Shown in pieces: positions 39,460-49,294 of a stretch of 51,325 bases of DNA. A model generated the notes under the pieces. It had not been told where the DNA came from, ran no database searches, and saw nothing but the letters and a program-made list of their open reading frames with translations. Location: NCBI GenBank assembly GCA_900557195.1, contig USRT01000013.1:1-51325 (forward strand), given 5' to 3'. How positions within the stretch are numbered: position 1 is the first letter of the stretch; each line of letters starts with the position of its first letter. The DNA comes from an uncultured Clostridium sp. (GTDB taxonomy: Bacteria; Bacillota; Clostridia; TANB77; CAG-508). Position numbers and translations under genes: made by a program.

Positions 39460-39960
39460 ATGAAAAATTTTAGAGAAAGATTATATCATGGCAATTCGAA
39501 ATCAGTTGATAAAACAATTATGACAGCAATAGACGAAGTAATGCAGTACTTAGAAAATCAAGCAGAAGTAAAAGAATATTTATCACAAATAAGAGATAGA
39601 AGAAATGGAATTAGAAATATCTTTGAAGACTTTAATCATAATATGGGTATTATCGAAGAAAATAGGAGGGGTATTAATTCTAAGACAAAAAGACCAAGTA
39701 AGGTAGGTTATGAGCAGGCATTAGATAACGTAATAAAGAGGAGAATAAAAAGTAAAATTGAAACTTTATGTGAGACTACACTACAAGATTCTCCAAGTAA
39801 TACTGATGAACAAAATAGAATATTAGCTCAAATACAAGATAGACAAGTAAGAGTTGATTTCTTACTAGACGATTATACAGCCAATATGAGTATTTTACAA
39901 AATCATAGTAAACAACAAATAGTTAGTGATTTTATACCTGAAATGATGAAAACTATTTAA
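39460..39960 (+). CDS. Hypothetical helical protein
   Basis: I do not recognise this 166-residue protein. It is strongly charged, has no membrane segment, and is predicted almost entirely helical (DEVMQYLENQAEVKEYLSQI, ILAQIQDRQVRVDFLLDDYT). AAGGAG at 39446-39451 precedes the ATG at a good distance. Codon use matches the host (A-ending codons). It stands alone between two terminators, convergent with the PBP gene on the other strand. Confidence 0.65.
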   Translation: MKNFRERLYHGNSKSVDKTIMTAIDEVMQYLENQAEVKEYLSQIRDRRNGIRNIFEDFNHNMGIIEENRRGINSKTKRPSKVGYEQALDNVIKRRIKSKIETLCETTLQDSPSNTDEQNRILAQIQDRQVRVDFLLDDYTANMSILQNHSKQQIVSDFIPEMMKTI

Positions 39961-39984
39961 AGGCATAGTGAACTAATTAATACA

Positions 39985-40038
39985 TAAAAAAGATTCAAGT
40001 TATCAAAATATATAGATTTGGTAATTTGAATCTTTTTT
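39985..40038. terminator. Bidirectional terminator between the hypothetical gene and the PBP gene
   Basis: AAAAAAGATTCAA pairs with TTGAATCTTTTTT around an A/T-rich loop. The A run on one side and T run on the other allow termination in both directions of the convergent genes. Confidence 0.75.
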
Positions 40039-40104
40039 TATTTGCATTATATAATACTATGTAAAATAATCTGTGTAGTTCTTTTGATAAAAAATTTTTA
40101 TATA

Positions 40105-42349
40105 TTAATGAGCAGAGCTACTTATATCCTCCTGAAGTGTTACATTAATTACAGTTCCTTCTTCTACAGATTTTCCAGCTATAGGATCTTGAGATATTAC
40201 TTTTCCAGTACCTGTTGATTTTATATTTAAATTTTTTGATTTTAAGGCATTAGTTGCTTGAGAAAGAGACATACCCTTTAAATCCGGAACAGTAGAGGAT
40301 ACTCTAGCTTCATTACCTTTACTATATAGTTTAACAATAGAACCAGATGAAAGAGGAGTCCCTGGTTTTGGCATTTGTTCAGATACAAGCGAATCCGAAC
40401 TACCTGAGATATCACATTTTAATCCTAAATTTTCTAGTATCTTTTTTGCTTCAGATACAGTTTTGTTTCTTACATCAGGTAAAGTTATATTTTGATTATT
40501 AGAACTACTTTGGTCTTTTTCATCACTGTTTGATGGAATACCTAAATATGGTAATACTTCAGATAATATTTGTGATACTACTGGAGCTGCAATTTTTCCA
40601 CCATAATAGTCAGAACCCTGAGGATTATAAAGCGTTAGCAGTGTTACTACTTTTGTGTTCTCCACAGGAGCAATAGCAACGAATGATGCAACATACCCAT
40701 CTTTTTCTTTTCCAGGAGATGGTTCAGAAGTACCTGTTTTTCCACCAATAGAATAACCTTTTACTTGACCAAATTTTCCACCACCATCTGTAACAACAGA
40801 TTCCATGATATTTGTCATTTTTTTTGCAGTTTCTTTAGAAATAACCTGTCTTACACTAACTGGATCTATAGTAGTTATTGTATTTGTATCTGGATTTTCG
40901 ATTTGTTTAACAATTCGAGGTTTCATTAATACACCATCATTTGCAATTGCAGATACTGCTGTTATCATTTGAATTGGAGTAACAGTAAATCTTTGACCAA
41001 AAGAGGCAGTTGCAAGTTCGACAGGACCAACATTACTAAAATATATACCTGTCACTTCACCAGAGGTGTCGATATTAGTTTTATTAAATAGACCGGAAAG
41101 CATCCATATATTTATATAAACTATTTGCACCTAATCTTTTACCTAGCTGTATAAGAGCAGGGTTACAAGAATTTTGTATAGCTTGTCTTAATGTTTGACT
41201 TCCGTGTCCAGAGCTTGTACAATGAATTTCTTGCCCAGATACATTTTCAAAACCATTACAATAGAAGTCATTTGCAGTATCAGTTTCAACAATTCCCTCT
41301 TCTAATGAAGCTGATGCGGTTATAACTTTGAAAGTGGAACCAGGTTCATATGTATCAGATACGGCCTTATTTCTCCACATTTTTTGTAATTCAGTACTTT
41401 GAGCTGAAGCAGAAAGTGAATCCCATGTACTTTTCAATTTACTGTTTGGAGAAAATGGTGTATTTAAATTATAGTCTGGATATGTAGCCATTGCTAAAAT
41501 GTCTCCATTAGTAGGATCCATAATTATAATATTTCCACCATTTTTACAATCATTCTCTATAACTGCTTGTTTTAAATATTTTTCAGCTATTAACTGTATA
41601 TTTAAATCTATAGTAAGAGTTAGATTACTTCCATTTTCAGCAGGAATATATTGTTCATTTTTATCGGGAATAATAGACTGTGATGCATCTTTTGTTGTTA
41701 GTATTTTTCCTGGAGTACCAGTTAATACACTATCCCAATAATATTCCAAGCCTTCTAGTCCTTGATTATCACTTCCACAAAAACCAATTAAATTAGAAGC
41801 TAAATTATCATATGGATAATATCTTTTAGTATCAGAATCTATATTAATGCCACTAGATATATCATTTTCTTTCATCCAATTTTTTAGCTTAAGTATTTTG
41901 TCTTCTTCAACTTTTTTTATAATAGTTTCTATAGAATTTTGACTATTTACTTTTTTTAATGTTTCTTCATAATCTAATTCAAAAATATCAGATAAGCCTT
42001 TAGCTACTTTTTCTTTTAACTGTGTAGTCTTTTCTTCATTATCATTAACTTGTATTTTACTAGGATTAATAGATACAGTATCTACCTGAGCGCTAAGTGC
42101 AAGAGGCTTACCAGAAGAATCATAAATTGTTCCTCTTTTTGTACTAATGATTCTGTTTGTTATTAATTGCTGATATGCCATTTCTTTTAGATATGACGAT
42201 TTTATAAATTGTAAGTAGCCAATTCTTATAATTAATATACAGAATAAAACTAGAATAATCATTAAAAAATATCTATATCTTTTAGATATATTATCTTTTT
42301 TCTTATTGTTTTTATTATCTATATTTTTTGTATTCAAATAATTCACCAA
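40105..42349 (-). CDS. PASTA-domain class B penicillin-binding protein, restored by +1 shift at CGG
   Basis: This is a SpoVD/PBP2B-type transpeptidase that crosslinks peptidoglycan. It has a basic start and a membrane helix (about residues 27-46), then a dimerisation domain with RGTIYDSSGKPLA. Catalytic motifs are STFK (338-341) and SCN (394-396). Zero-frame translation ends three codons after CGG 419 (plus-strand 41093-41095). Skipping the C gives YMDAFGLFNKTNIDTSGEV and leads to KTG (537-539) and two PASTA domains (about 610-742). The restored length is 747. Without the shift the product lacks the KTG motif and would be inactive. The start is TTG 42349 or GTG 42346, both with a weak upstream AAAGAAAAAAG. 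SpoVD versus PBP2B/FtsI cannot be decided from the sequence. Confidence 0.9.
41093..41095 (-). other. CGG recoding site 5 (class B PBP)
   Basis: On the minus strand the context is GAT GCT TTC CGG TCT ATT TAA. Reading TTC (C) GGT CTA TTT AAT restores the family sequence with glycine at codon 419. Confidence 0.88.
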
Positions 42350-42452
42350 CTTTTTTCTTTTGATAGTGATATTTTATATGAATTAACAATAAAAATCAAT
42401 ATTAAAACTTAAAAAGTATGAATATATAGTTGATACTTAAATATAATACTAC

Positions 42453-42481
42453 TTGTAAAAAAATAAAAGTTAACATATAAT
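42453..42481 (+). promoter_or_regulatory. Promoter of rsmA
   Basis: TTGTAA at 42453-42458 and TATAAT at 42476-42481 are spaced by 17 bases in the divergent gap between the PBP and rsmA genes. Confidence 0.65.
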
Positions 42482-42512
42482 ATATATATTAAAATTAGGT
42501 AAGGTGGATTAA

Positions 42513-43401
42513 ATGAATAATATATATGATGAAACTAAGTTTCTTATGAAAAAATATAACATTACTGCCAATAAGAGCTTAGGACAAAATTTTTTAATAG
42601 ACGATGATGCGGTAAAAGATATTGTGTGTGCATCTGAAATAACTAAAAACGATTTGATTATAGAAATAGGTCCAGGATTGGGAACTTTAACAAAAGAATT
42701 ATTGGAAAAGGCTTTTAAAGTTATAGCTATTGAATTAGATACAAGAATGTTACAAATCTTAAATGATAGATTTTTTGTCTATGACAACTTTGAAGTAATA
42801 AATGAAGATATATTAAAGGTAGATTTAATAGAGTTAATTCGGAAAAGAAAAAGACAAATTTAGTGAAATAAAAAATGTAAAGATTGTCGCGAATTTGCCA
42901 TATTATATTACTACTCCAATAATGATGAAATTGTTAGAAGATAGATTAGATATAGAAAGTATAACTGTAATGATACAAAAAGAAGTTGCAGATAGAATTA
43001 TCTCAGTGCCAGGAAGCAAGCTTTCAGGAGCAATCACATATGGAGTTAATTACTATTCAGAAGCTGAGAGTATTAGAATTGTTGATAGGAGTATGTTCAT
43101 TCCAGAACCTAATGTTGATTCTGAAGTTATTAGGTTAAAAATTAGAAAAGAGCCAGTAGTGAATGTAAAAAATGAAACTTTATTTTTTGATATTATAAAA
43201 CATAGTTTTATGCAAAGAAGAAAAACTTTGGTAAATGCACTTGTGAATTATAAAATAATAGAAAATAAGGAAATTGCAAAAAAAGTATTAAATGATATAG
43301 GTTTAAGTGAAAATGTAAGAGGAGAAGTGTTAACGATTAAAGATTTTGAAAAATTATCAAATTATATTGATAATATGAGAACAATTGCAGATAAAATATA
43401 G
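42513..43401 (+). CDS. rsmA: 16S rRNA dimethyladenosine transferase, restored by +1 shift at CGG
   Basis: RsmA (KsgA) dimethylates two adjacent adenines near the 3' end of 16S rRNA. The N-terminal signature is SLGQNFLIDDDAV, followed by the SAM-binding loop EIGPGLGTLTKEL (about 51-63) and AIELD. Zero frame runs into CGG at codon 110 (42840-42842) and stops soon after. Dropping the C gives LIGKEKDKFSEIKNVKIVAN and then the catalytic motif NLPYYITTPI (Asn127). The C-terminal RNA-binding part (SFMQRRKTLVNAL) is intact. The restored protein has 295 residues, normal for the family. Separate expression of the halves would leave no functional enzyme. Confidence 0.93.
42840..42842 (+). other. CGG recoding site 6 (rsmA)
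   Basis: Context is GAG TTA ATT CGG AAA AGA. Reading ATT (C) GGA AAA GAA restores the frame with glycine at codon 110. Confidence 0.88.
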
Positions 43402-43548
43402 TTACTATTTAATATATATATCAGACTTTAAAAATACTACTAATTAAATAGTAATAAAACATAAAATAAAATTTTAAAAACTATTTAAAAAAATATTAGT
43501 AAATGATATAATATAATTAGTAGTATATAAAAAATAATGGAGGAAGAT

Positions 43549-44259
43549 ATGAATCAAATTCTTATAACAGAAAAATTATATGTAACACCAGAATTGAAAA
43601 AGAAAAAAAAGATTTATCAATTTGCTTTTTTAATATCTATTATATGTGTATTTTGTTTATCATTTTGTTATGTATATGCAGAAATTGATAGAAATAATAG
43701 AGAAAAAGTATCTCAAGAGATATTAGCAGGAATTGATGATACTACAGTAAATGAAGATGACAGTATTTTAAGAGTTTCATTAGAAGCTGATGAACAAGAA
43801 CAAAATGTAATAATAGAAGAAAACAATGATGGAAATAATGAAAATAAATATGTAACACAAAATGGACAATCTTATACTACAGATGCTGTTTTAAATATAC
43901 CATCACTTGGAATAAATTACCCTATTTTATCAGAAACATCAGAAGAGTTATTAAAGATTTCATTAAATAAATTCTGGGGACCATCACCAAATGAAGTGGG
44001 AAATTATTGTATAGTAGGACATAACTATAAAAATAAGAAAATGTTTGGAAAGTTATCATCAATAAAAAATGGAGACATAGTAGAATTAACAGATAATTCA
44101 GGAAAGACTATTAAATATGCTGTGTATAATAAATATGTAGTAGAACCAGATGATGTATCATGTACTAGTCAATTAACAAATGGTAATAAAGAAGTTACAT
44201 TAATTACATGTACAAATTATGGAAAACAAAGACTAGTTGTAAAAGCAAGACAAGTATAG
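43549..44259 (+). CDS. Class D sortase, second copy
   Basis: This 236-residue membrane-anchored transpeptidase has one helix (about residues 23-43), an acidic linker and a sortase domain starting near TTDAVLNIPSLGINYPIL. Catalytic residues are His158 in IVGHNY, Cys221 in LITCTNY and the Arg of KQRLVVKAR. The start ATG 43549 follows GGAGG at 43539-43543; the in-frame ATG 43537 would overlap that site. It resembles the sortase at 2556 (same IxTCxN and RLxVxA motifs). The following gene encodes a cell-wall peptidase with no LPxTG motif, so its own substrate is not apparent nearby. Confidence 0.85.
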   Translation: MNQILITEKLYVTPELKKKKKIYQFAFLISIICVFCLSFCYVYAEIDRNNREKVSQEILAGIDDTTVNEDDSILRVSLEADEQEQNVIIEENNDGNNENKYVTQNGQSYTTDAVLNIPSLGINYPILSETSEELLKISLNKFWGPSPNEVGNYCIVGHNYKNKKMFGKLSSIKNGDIVELTDNSGKTIKYAVYNKYVVEPDDVSCTSQLTNGNKEVTLITCTNYGKQRLVVKARQV

Positions 44260-44332
44260 CAAATTTATATAATTCACAAAATACATAAATCTTCATATTA
44301 TATTTATAAAAATATAATATGGAGGTTTTTTT

Positions 44333-45019
44333 ATGGCAAAAATTATTGTATATAATAATGATAGCAATCGTATGGAAACATACTATAGAGGAGAACAGGA
44401 GGCAATGCCATATGTTACAAATAGAACATTAACAGTAAATGAATTTAGAGGGTCTAGTAATAGTCCAACTTTATGGACTGAAAAAAGAGCTATGCAGGCA
44501 TGGAACAGTCAAAGATATATTTATGGTAGACCGATTCCAGTAGGTTTTGCTTTCAAAAGACCATGGGAAGGTGGTCATGGCTCGCAAAGTCAACATTACG
44601 CTGGAGTTGCTTTTGATGTTGGCCAAAAACTAACAAATTCTCGGAAGAAATGCATTAAGAAATAGTGCAATTAATTCTGGAGTGTGGAGTTATGTAGAAC
44701 CAGCGTATTTAACACCAACATGGGTACATTTTGATAAAAGAAGGGGAACTCCTGCATGTCAAGGTTTGGCTCGGGTATCCTCAAATCTCACAAGGCTCAA
44801 AAGGAGCATATGTATTAATAGCACAAGATGATTTAAATACACTCGGATATAGAACAGGGGGATTAGACCGGTGTGTTCGGTAGTAGAACTAGAGAGGCTG
44901 TAATTAACTATCAAAGAAGTAGAGGATTACAGGTAGATGGCTTTATTGGATGTAATACTTGGAGGTCATTACAAGAAGATGTAGTAGGAACAGGAAGAAC
45001 TAGTACAACTATAGATTAG
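44333..45019 (+). CDS. M15-type peptidoglycan peptidase with binding domain, restored by three CGG shifts
   Basis: The product is a zinc D-Ala-D-Ala-type carboxypeptidase or endolysin-like peptidase (M15_3) that would cut peptidoglycan stem peptides. The M15 motif S-x-H-x-x-G-x-A-x-D is complete (SQHYAGVAFD, His88 and Asp95). The second zinc histidine lies in TWVHFD (His132), after the first CGG (codon 104). Two further CGG codons follow at 147 and 179. With all three read as CGGN glycine, the frame continues through a peptidoglycan-binding domain (LNTLGYRTGGLDGVFGSRT, AVINYQRSRGLQVDGFIG) to TAG 45017-45019. The restored length is 227. No signal peptide is visible. All three segment lengths between CGG sites are whole codons. 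GGAGG at 44322-44326 precedes the ATG. A decayed prophage lysin is an alternative. Confidence 0.85.
44642..44644 (+). other. CGG recoding site 7 (M15 peptidase, first)
   Basis: Context is AAT TCT CGG AAG AAA TGC. Reading TCT (C) GGA AGA AAT restores the frame with glycine 104. Confidence 0.85.
44772..44774 (+). other. CGG recoding site 8 (M15 peptidase, second)
   Basis: After the first shift the codons are TTG GCT CGG GTA. Reading GCT (C) GGG TAT CCT restores the segment GYPQISQGSKGAYV with glycine 147. Confidence 0.82.
44869..44871 (+). other. CGG recoding site 9 (M15 peptidase, third)
   Basis: After two shifts the codons are TTA GAC CGG TGT. Reading GAC (C) GGT GTG TTC GGT gives LDGVFGSRT, the standard motif of peptidoglycan-binding domains, with glycine 179. 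Confidence 0.85.
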
Positions 45020-45041
45020 AAAAATTATTTCTAGATACATT

Positions 45042-45069
45042 TTTGATGTAAAAGATATCAAATTTTTAT
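45042..45069 (+). terminator. Possible weak terminator after the M15 gene
   Basis: TTTGAT (45042-45047) pairs with ATCAAA (45057-45062) and is followed by TTTTTA. The rest of 45020-45303 is A/T-rich with no gene seen. Confidence 0.4.
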
Positions 45070-45236
45070 TACTATTTCTTAACAAAATGAACTATTTTAT
45101 TATGTATAAACATGTAAAATTTATATAATTAGGAATTATGCGTATTTTTATATAAAAAAAATACATCTAAGATAAAAAAAGGTGAATAAAATGTAACTAT
45201 TTTTGTGAATTTATATAAAGTAATTATTTTATATAT

Positions 45237-45265
45237 TTGACAAATAATAGTTCTTTTTTTATAAT
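45237..45265 (+). promoter_or_regulatory. Sigma-A promoter of the ABC exporter operon
   Basis: TTGACA at 45237-45242 and TATAAT at 45260-45265 are spaced by 17 bases. Confidence 0.8.
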
Positions 45266-45303
45266 TGTCTTAAAATAAATGTTCTAAAGGAGAATAGATA
45301 AAA

Positions 45304-45441
45304 ATGAAGTTTGAATTTGATGAAATAGGATTTAAAGATGAAATAGAATTAATGAATATTCAAAGACAAATTCAAGAAAAACAAAATTTAGGATATAATA
45401 CAGAAACAATATATAATGAAATAGAAAGGTTACAAAAATAA
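45304..45441 (+). CDS. 45-residue small protein before the ABC exporter
   Basis: This short acidic helical protein (starts MKFEFDEIGFKDEIE, ends NEIERLQK) is preceded by AAAGGAG at 45287-45293 and lies 32 bases before the ABC transporter gene, in the same transcription unit after a strong promoter. I recognise no family. It could be a leader peptide or a small regulator of the exporter. The good ribosome binding site and sense-like codon use support it being real. Confidence 0.55.
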   Translation: MKFEFDEIGFKDEIELMNIQRQIQEKQNLGYNTETIYNEIERLQK

Positions 45442-45472
45442 TAACAATATATATACATAGGAAGAAGAGTTT

Positions 45473-47218
45473 ATGAAAAAAGTTATAATAGAGTCACTAA
45501 AGAATTATAAATGGAGAATATTAATACAAATTATATTATTAGGAGTTAATATATATTTATTAACATATCCGCCTAAAATTATTGGTCATATTGTTGATAT
45601 GTTATATGATTTAGATACGAATAAACAAAATATTTTAAGCAGTATATACTTTTTACTACTGGTATGTGTTGTTTTACTAGTTGTAAGAGTTATATGGAAA
45701 TATCTTGAATGCTACATTTCTAGGGGATTCGAAAGAGACATTAAAATTAATCTATTTAAAAGGTTTATGAAGTTAAAACTAAAAGATATACAAAACATCA
45801 AAAATGGTGAAATCATGTCTTACTTTGTAAAAGATACAAATGAGATAAGAAGTACTGTATATAGAATTTTATCTCATGGAGTAAGAATTGCTTTTACATT
45901 TATTATTGCATTTTTTCAGATGGTTCAAAGTGTTAATTTATATTTAGCACTAGCAGTAATGTTACCCATTATTATAGGAGCATATTTAGTCGTAAAAATT
46001 AAAAAATATGTAGAAAAGAGTTTTAAAAAGTCACAGGACATGTTTACAAATATGTCTGAATATATACAGGAGAGTACAGATAGTATAAGGACTACAAAAG
46101 CATATTCCTGTGAAAATGAACAAATAAAAGAGTTTATTAAAAAAAATAGAAGAGTTTATCAAAGTAATAATACAGTAGATATATTTTCTAATTTACTAAA
46201 ACTAGCTTTAAATGTTTGCTTTGGATTATGTTATGCAATTGCTTTACTGTATGGTTCAAAATTAGTTTTAGATGGAACAATAACAGTAGGAGATTTAGTA
46301 ACATTTAATGGTTATATAGTATTATTTGTTGGACCTGTTTCTTGGCTTCCACAATTGGTTTCTAGATTTAAGAGAGCACAAATTTCTTATAAGAGATTAG
46401 AGAAAATTTATGATTTAGAACCAGAAAGAATTAATGAGAAGGGCAGTTTGGCAAAAGAAAAATTAGACGGTCACATTGTTATAAAAGATTTAAACTTTAG
46501 TTATCCAGGAATAATCGATGGTACATTAGAAAATATAAATATAGAAATAAAAAAAGGAGAGACTTTAGGAATAATAGGAACTATAGGAAGCGGAAAAACT
46601 ACTCTAATGAATTTACTTGCAAAGTTATATAGTGTACCAGATGGAAGTATATTAATAGATGGTAAAGATATAAACGAAATTCCAATTGGAATTCTTAGAA
46701 ATAATATTTGCTATATAACACAAGATAATTTTCTATTTTCATCTACATTAAAAGATAATATAAGTCTATTTAAAGAAGAATATGATGAAGATGAAATTAA
46801 AGAAAGTACAAAAAAAGCTATTGTTTATGAAGATATTAAAAAAATGCCAAAAGGAATAAATACTGTAATTGGTGAAAGAGGAGGAGACTTATCTGGAGGA
46901 CAAAAACAAAGAGTTGCAATTTCAAGAGCATTTTTAAAAGATAGTAGCATATTAATTTTTGATGATACTTTTTCTGCTTTAGACAATAGTACTTCAGAGA
47001 AATTAATAGAAAATATTAAAGAATTATCAGATGGAAAAACATGTATTATTATTTCAAATAAAGTATCTGATGTTAAATATAGTGATAAGATAATTGTACT
47101 AGATAATGGAAGGATTGTGGAAAGAGGCACACATGAAGAACTTATTGGAAGTAAAGGGATATATAGTGAATTTTACAATCAACAATCCACAAAATCTGAA
47201 CCTAGTTTTTTAGCTTAA
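45473..47218 (+). CDS. ABC exporter half-transporter with degenerate Walker B glutamate
   Basis: The 581-residue protein has six transmembrane helices (about residues 15-290) fused to an ABC ATPase. Motifs are Walker A GTIGSGKTT (about 369), Q-loop YITQDNFLF, signature LSGGQKQRVAISRA (about 473) and Walker B ILIFDDTFSALD, where Asp replaces the catalytic Glu. That change is typical of the degenerate-site partner in heterodimeric exporters such as LmrCD, BmrCD or TM287/288. The switch position is Asn (IIISNKVSD) instead of His, again degenerate. The partner gene lies 154 bases downstream. The substrate may be drugs, lipids or peptides and is not shown by sequence. GGAAGAAGAG at about 45459-45468 is the likely ribosome binding region. 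Confidence 0.88.
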   Translation: MKKVIIESLKNYKWRILIQIILLGVNIYLLTYPPKIIGHIVDMLYDLDTNKQNILSSIYFLLLVCVVLLVVRVIWKYLECYISRGFERDIKINLFKRFMKLKLKDIQNIKNGEIMSYFVKDTNEIRSTVYRILSHGVRIAFTFIIAFFQMVQSVNLYLALAVMLPIIIGAYLVVKIKKYVEKSFKKSQDMFTNMSEYIQESTDSIRTTKAYSCENEQIKEFIKKNRRVYQSNNTVDIFSNLLKLALNVCFGLCYAIALLYGSKLVLDGTITVGDLVTFNGYIVLFVGPVSWLPQLVSRFKRAQISYKRLEKIYDLEPERINEKGSLAKEKLDGHIVIKDLNFSYPGIIDGTLENINIEIKKGETLGIIGTIGSGKTTLMNLLAKLYSVPDGSILIDGKDINEIPIGILRNNICYITQDNFLFSSTLKDNISLFKEEYDEDEIKESTKKAIVYEDIKKMPKGINTVIGERGGDLSGGQKQRVAISRAFLKDSSILIFDDTFSALDNSTSEKLIENIKELSDGKTCIIISNKVSDVKYSDKIIVLDNGRIVERGTHEELIGSKGIYSEFYNQQSTKSEPSFLA

Positions 47219-47372
47219 TAGTGATAAATTATTATATAAGCATTTTTTTAGACAGTATACTTAGATAGAACAAATCTTGTAGCTTTTGTTAACAAAGTTA
47301 AATAAAGTAGAGATTTTAAAAAAAGTGAATTTTTACCTTTAATAAAAAACGAAAGAAAAAAGGGGAAAATAA

Positions 47373-49121
47373 ATGAAAAATCAAACATTAAATAGAATGT
47401 ATAAAATGTTAAAACCAAAAACAAAATCTATAATAATTATATCAATTTTAGCTATTATTATTAATATTGGAGAAGTAGTAAAACCATACTTAATAAAGAT
47501 AGTAATAGATAATTATTTAAGTTCTGGATTATGGCAAAAAGGAATTATGACAATTGGAATTATAGGCATAATTTATATTGCAATTGTATTGATTGGAAAT
47601 ATCTTAGATTTTATTGTTAGTACAGCAACTAATATGGTAGGAGAAGATGTTATCTATTCTTTAAGAAATAAATTATATAAATATATACAATATAGTAATA
47701 TTCCATTTCATGATAAAACACCATCAGGAACATTATTTGTTAGAATTACAAGTGATGTAGAAGACATTACCACTTTTTTTAAAGATGTTGTTACAACCTT
47801 CATTAAAGATATAGTAATGATTATAGCACTAGCTATCATGATGATATCACTTGATTATAAATTAGCTCTTATATGCTTTTTATTAATTCCTTTTGTTGTA
47901 TTAACATCAGTTATAATAACTAAAATTAGTAAGAATGTAAGAGAATATTCTAAAAAAGTAAAAACAAAATTAAATATTTTCTTAGCTGAGTCGATTTATG
48001 GAGTAAAATTAATAAAAATATTTAATAGACAACATGAAAAAGAAAAAGAATGTTCAGAATTATGTAATAAGTTTTATAAGTCAAGAATACCTACAGCATT
48101 TACAGAAGGATTTTTAATTGCATTTATGGTAATATTTGAGAATTTAGGAGTTGCATTTATTATATGGACTTGTATAAATCATTTCTTTAATATTAATTTG
48201 GAAATTGGTGTTATTTATATTTTTGTTACATATTTAAAACAGATATTTGAACCAATACAAAGAATCGTAGAAAATTTTGAGACAATACAAGAAGCTGTTG
48301 TTTCTATTAATAAAATATATGATATTTTAGAACATAAAGAACACTTAGAAGACTTTGAAAAAGGAATAAATCTTGATAAAGTAAATGGTAAGATTGAATT
48401 TAAAAATGTATGGTTTGCATATGAAGGAGAAAATTGGATATTAAAAAATGTTAGTTTTGTAATTAATCCAGGAGAAAGTATTGCTTTTGTTGGAAGAACA
48501 GGTTCTGGAAAAACAACAATTATTAATTTAATAAATCGATTTTACGAAATACAAAAAGGAGAGATTTTATTAGATGGTATTAATATTAAAGATATAAACT
48601 TGCATTCACTTAGAAGAAAGATAGGAATTATATTGCAAGATCCATTTATATTTGCTAAGAGTATTAAAGATAATATTGAACTAAATGAGAATCTATCAGA
48701 TGAGGCAATAATGGAAACAATACAATTAGCATCAGCAGAGGATTTTATAAAATCCTTGCCAAATGGTATTGATGAAATTGCAAGTGAAAGAGGAAATTCT
48801 TTTTCTGCTGGCCAAAAACAGTTAATTGCTTTTGCAAGAATATTTGCACATGATCCATCGATATTCATTTTAGATGAGGCAACAGCAAATATTGATACTA
48901 AAACAGAGGAGCTAATTCAAGATTCTATTGATAAAATTTCAAAAGAAAAAACATCAATCTTTATTGCACATAGATTATCAACAATTGTAAATGTAGATAA
49001 AATTATTGTATTAAATAATGGAGAAATTATAGAACAAGGGAATCATAATGAACTTATGAATAATCCAGATGGATATTATAGTAAATTATATAATGCATAT
49101 TATACAAATTTGGTTGTATAA
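47373..49121 (+). CDS. ABC exporter half-transporter with canonical catalytic glutamate
   Basis: This 582-residue partner has the same layout as the preceding protein. Six transmembrane helices precede Walker A GRTGSGKTT (about 375), the Q-loop ILQDPFIF, signature FSAGQKQLIAFARI (second Gly region changed to SAGQ) and Walker B IFILDEATANID with the catalytic Glu. The switch His is present (FIAHRLST). A non-canonical signature here pairs with the degenerate Walker B of the other subunit, so the heterodimer has one active and one weak ATP site, as in the known heterodimeric exporters. AAAAGGGGAA at 47359-47368 is the ribosome binding site. Confidence 0.9.
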   Translation: MKNQTLNRMYKMLKPKTKSIIIISILAIIINIGEVVKPYLIKIVIDNYLSSGLWQKGIMTIGIIGIIYIAIVLIGNILDFIVSTATNMVGEDVIYSLRNKLYKYIQYSNIPFHDKTPSGTLFVRITSDVEDITTFFKDVVTTFIKDIVMIIALAIMMISLDYKLALICFLLIPFVVLTSVIITKISKNVREYSKKVKTKLNIFLAESIYGVKLIKIFNRQHEKEKECSELCNKFYKSRIPTAFTEGFLIAFMVIFENLGVAFIIWTCINHFFNINLEIGVIYIFVTYLKQIFEPIQRIVENFETIQEAVVSINKIYDILEHKEHLEDFEKGINLDKVNGKIEFKNVWFAYEGENWILKNVSFVINPGESIAFVGRTGSGKTTIINLINRFYEIQKGEILLDGINIKDINLHSLRRKIGIILQDPFIFAKSIKDNIELNENLSDEAIMETIQLASAEDFIKSLPNGIDEIASERGNSFSAGQKQLIAFARIFAHDPSIFILDEATANIDTKTEELIQDSIDKISKEKTSIFIAHRLSTIVNVDKIIVLNNGEIIEQGNHNELMNNPDGYYSKLYNAYYTNLVV

Positions 49122-49256
49122 TTTTGCAAATATGTTGCAATTTACAGCCATTTTATTTGAGAAACAATTAACTAGGCTAGTATGTGCTTTTAAAGAAGCT
49201 GTAAATAGTAACGCAAATACTCTATTTTACTTGTTTAAGATATAAAAGAAAATAAG

Positions 49257-49294
49257 ATAGAACCTTTTTATGAAACAAAAAGGTTCTATTTTTT
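49257..49294 (+). terminator. Intrinsic terminator after the ABC exporter operon
   Basis: A perfect 13-bp stem, ATAGAACCTTTTT (49257-49269) with AAAAAGGTTCTAT (49277-49289), is followed by TTTTT. Its T tail runs into the next promoter. Confidence 0.9.

Noticed and set aside
49141..49205. TTTACAGC/GCTGTAAA inverted repeat after the ABC exporter
   Set aside because: The stem is short with a 49-base loop and the real terminator lies downstream at 49257-49294. Too weak to call a regulatory element.
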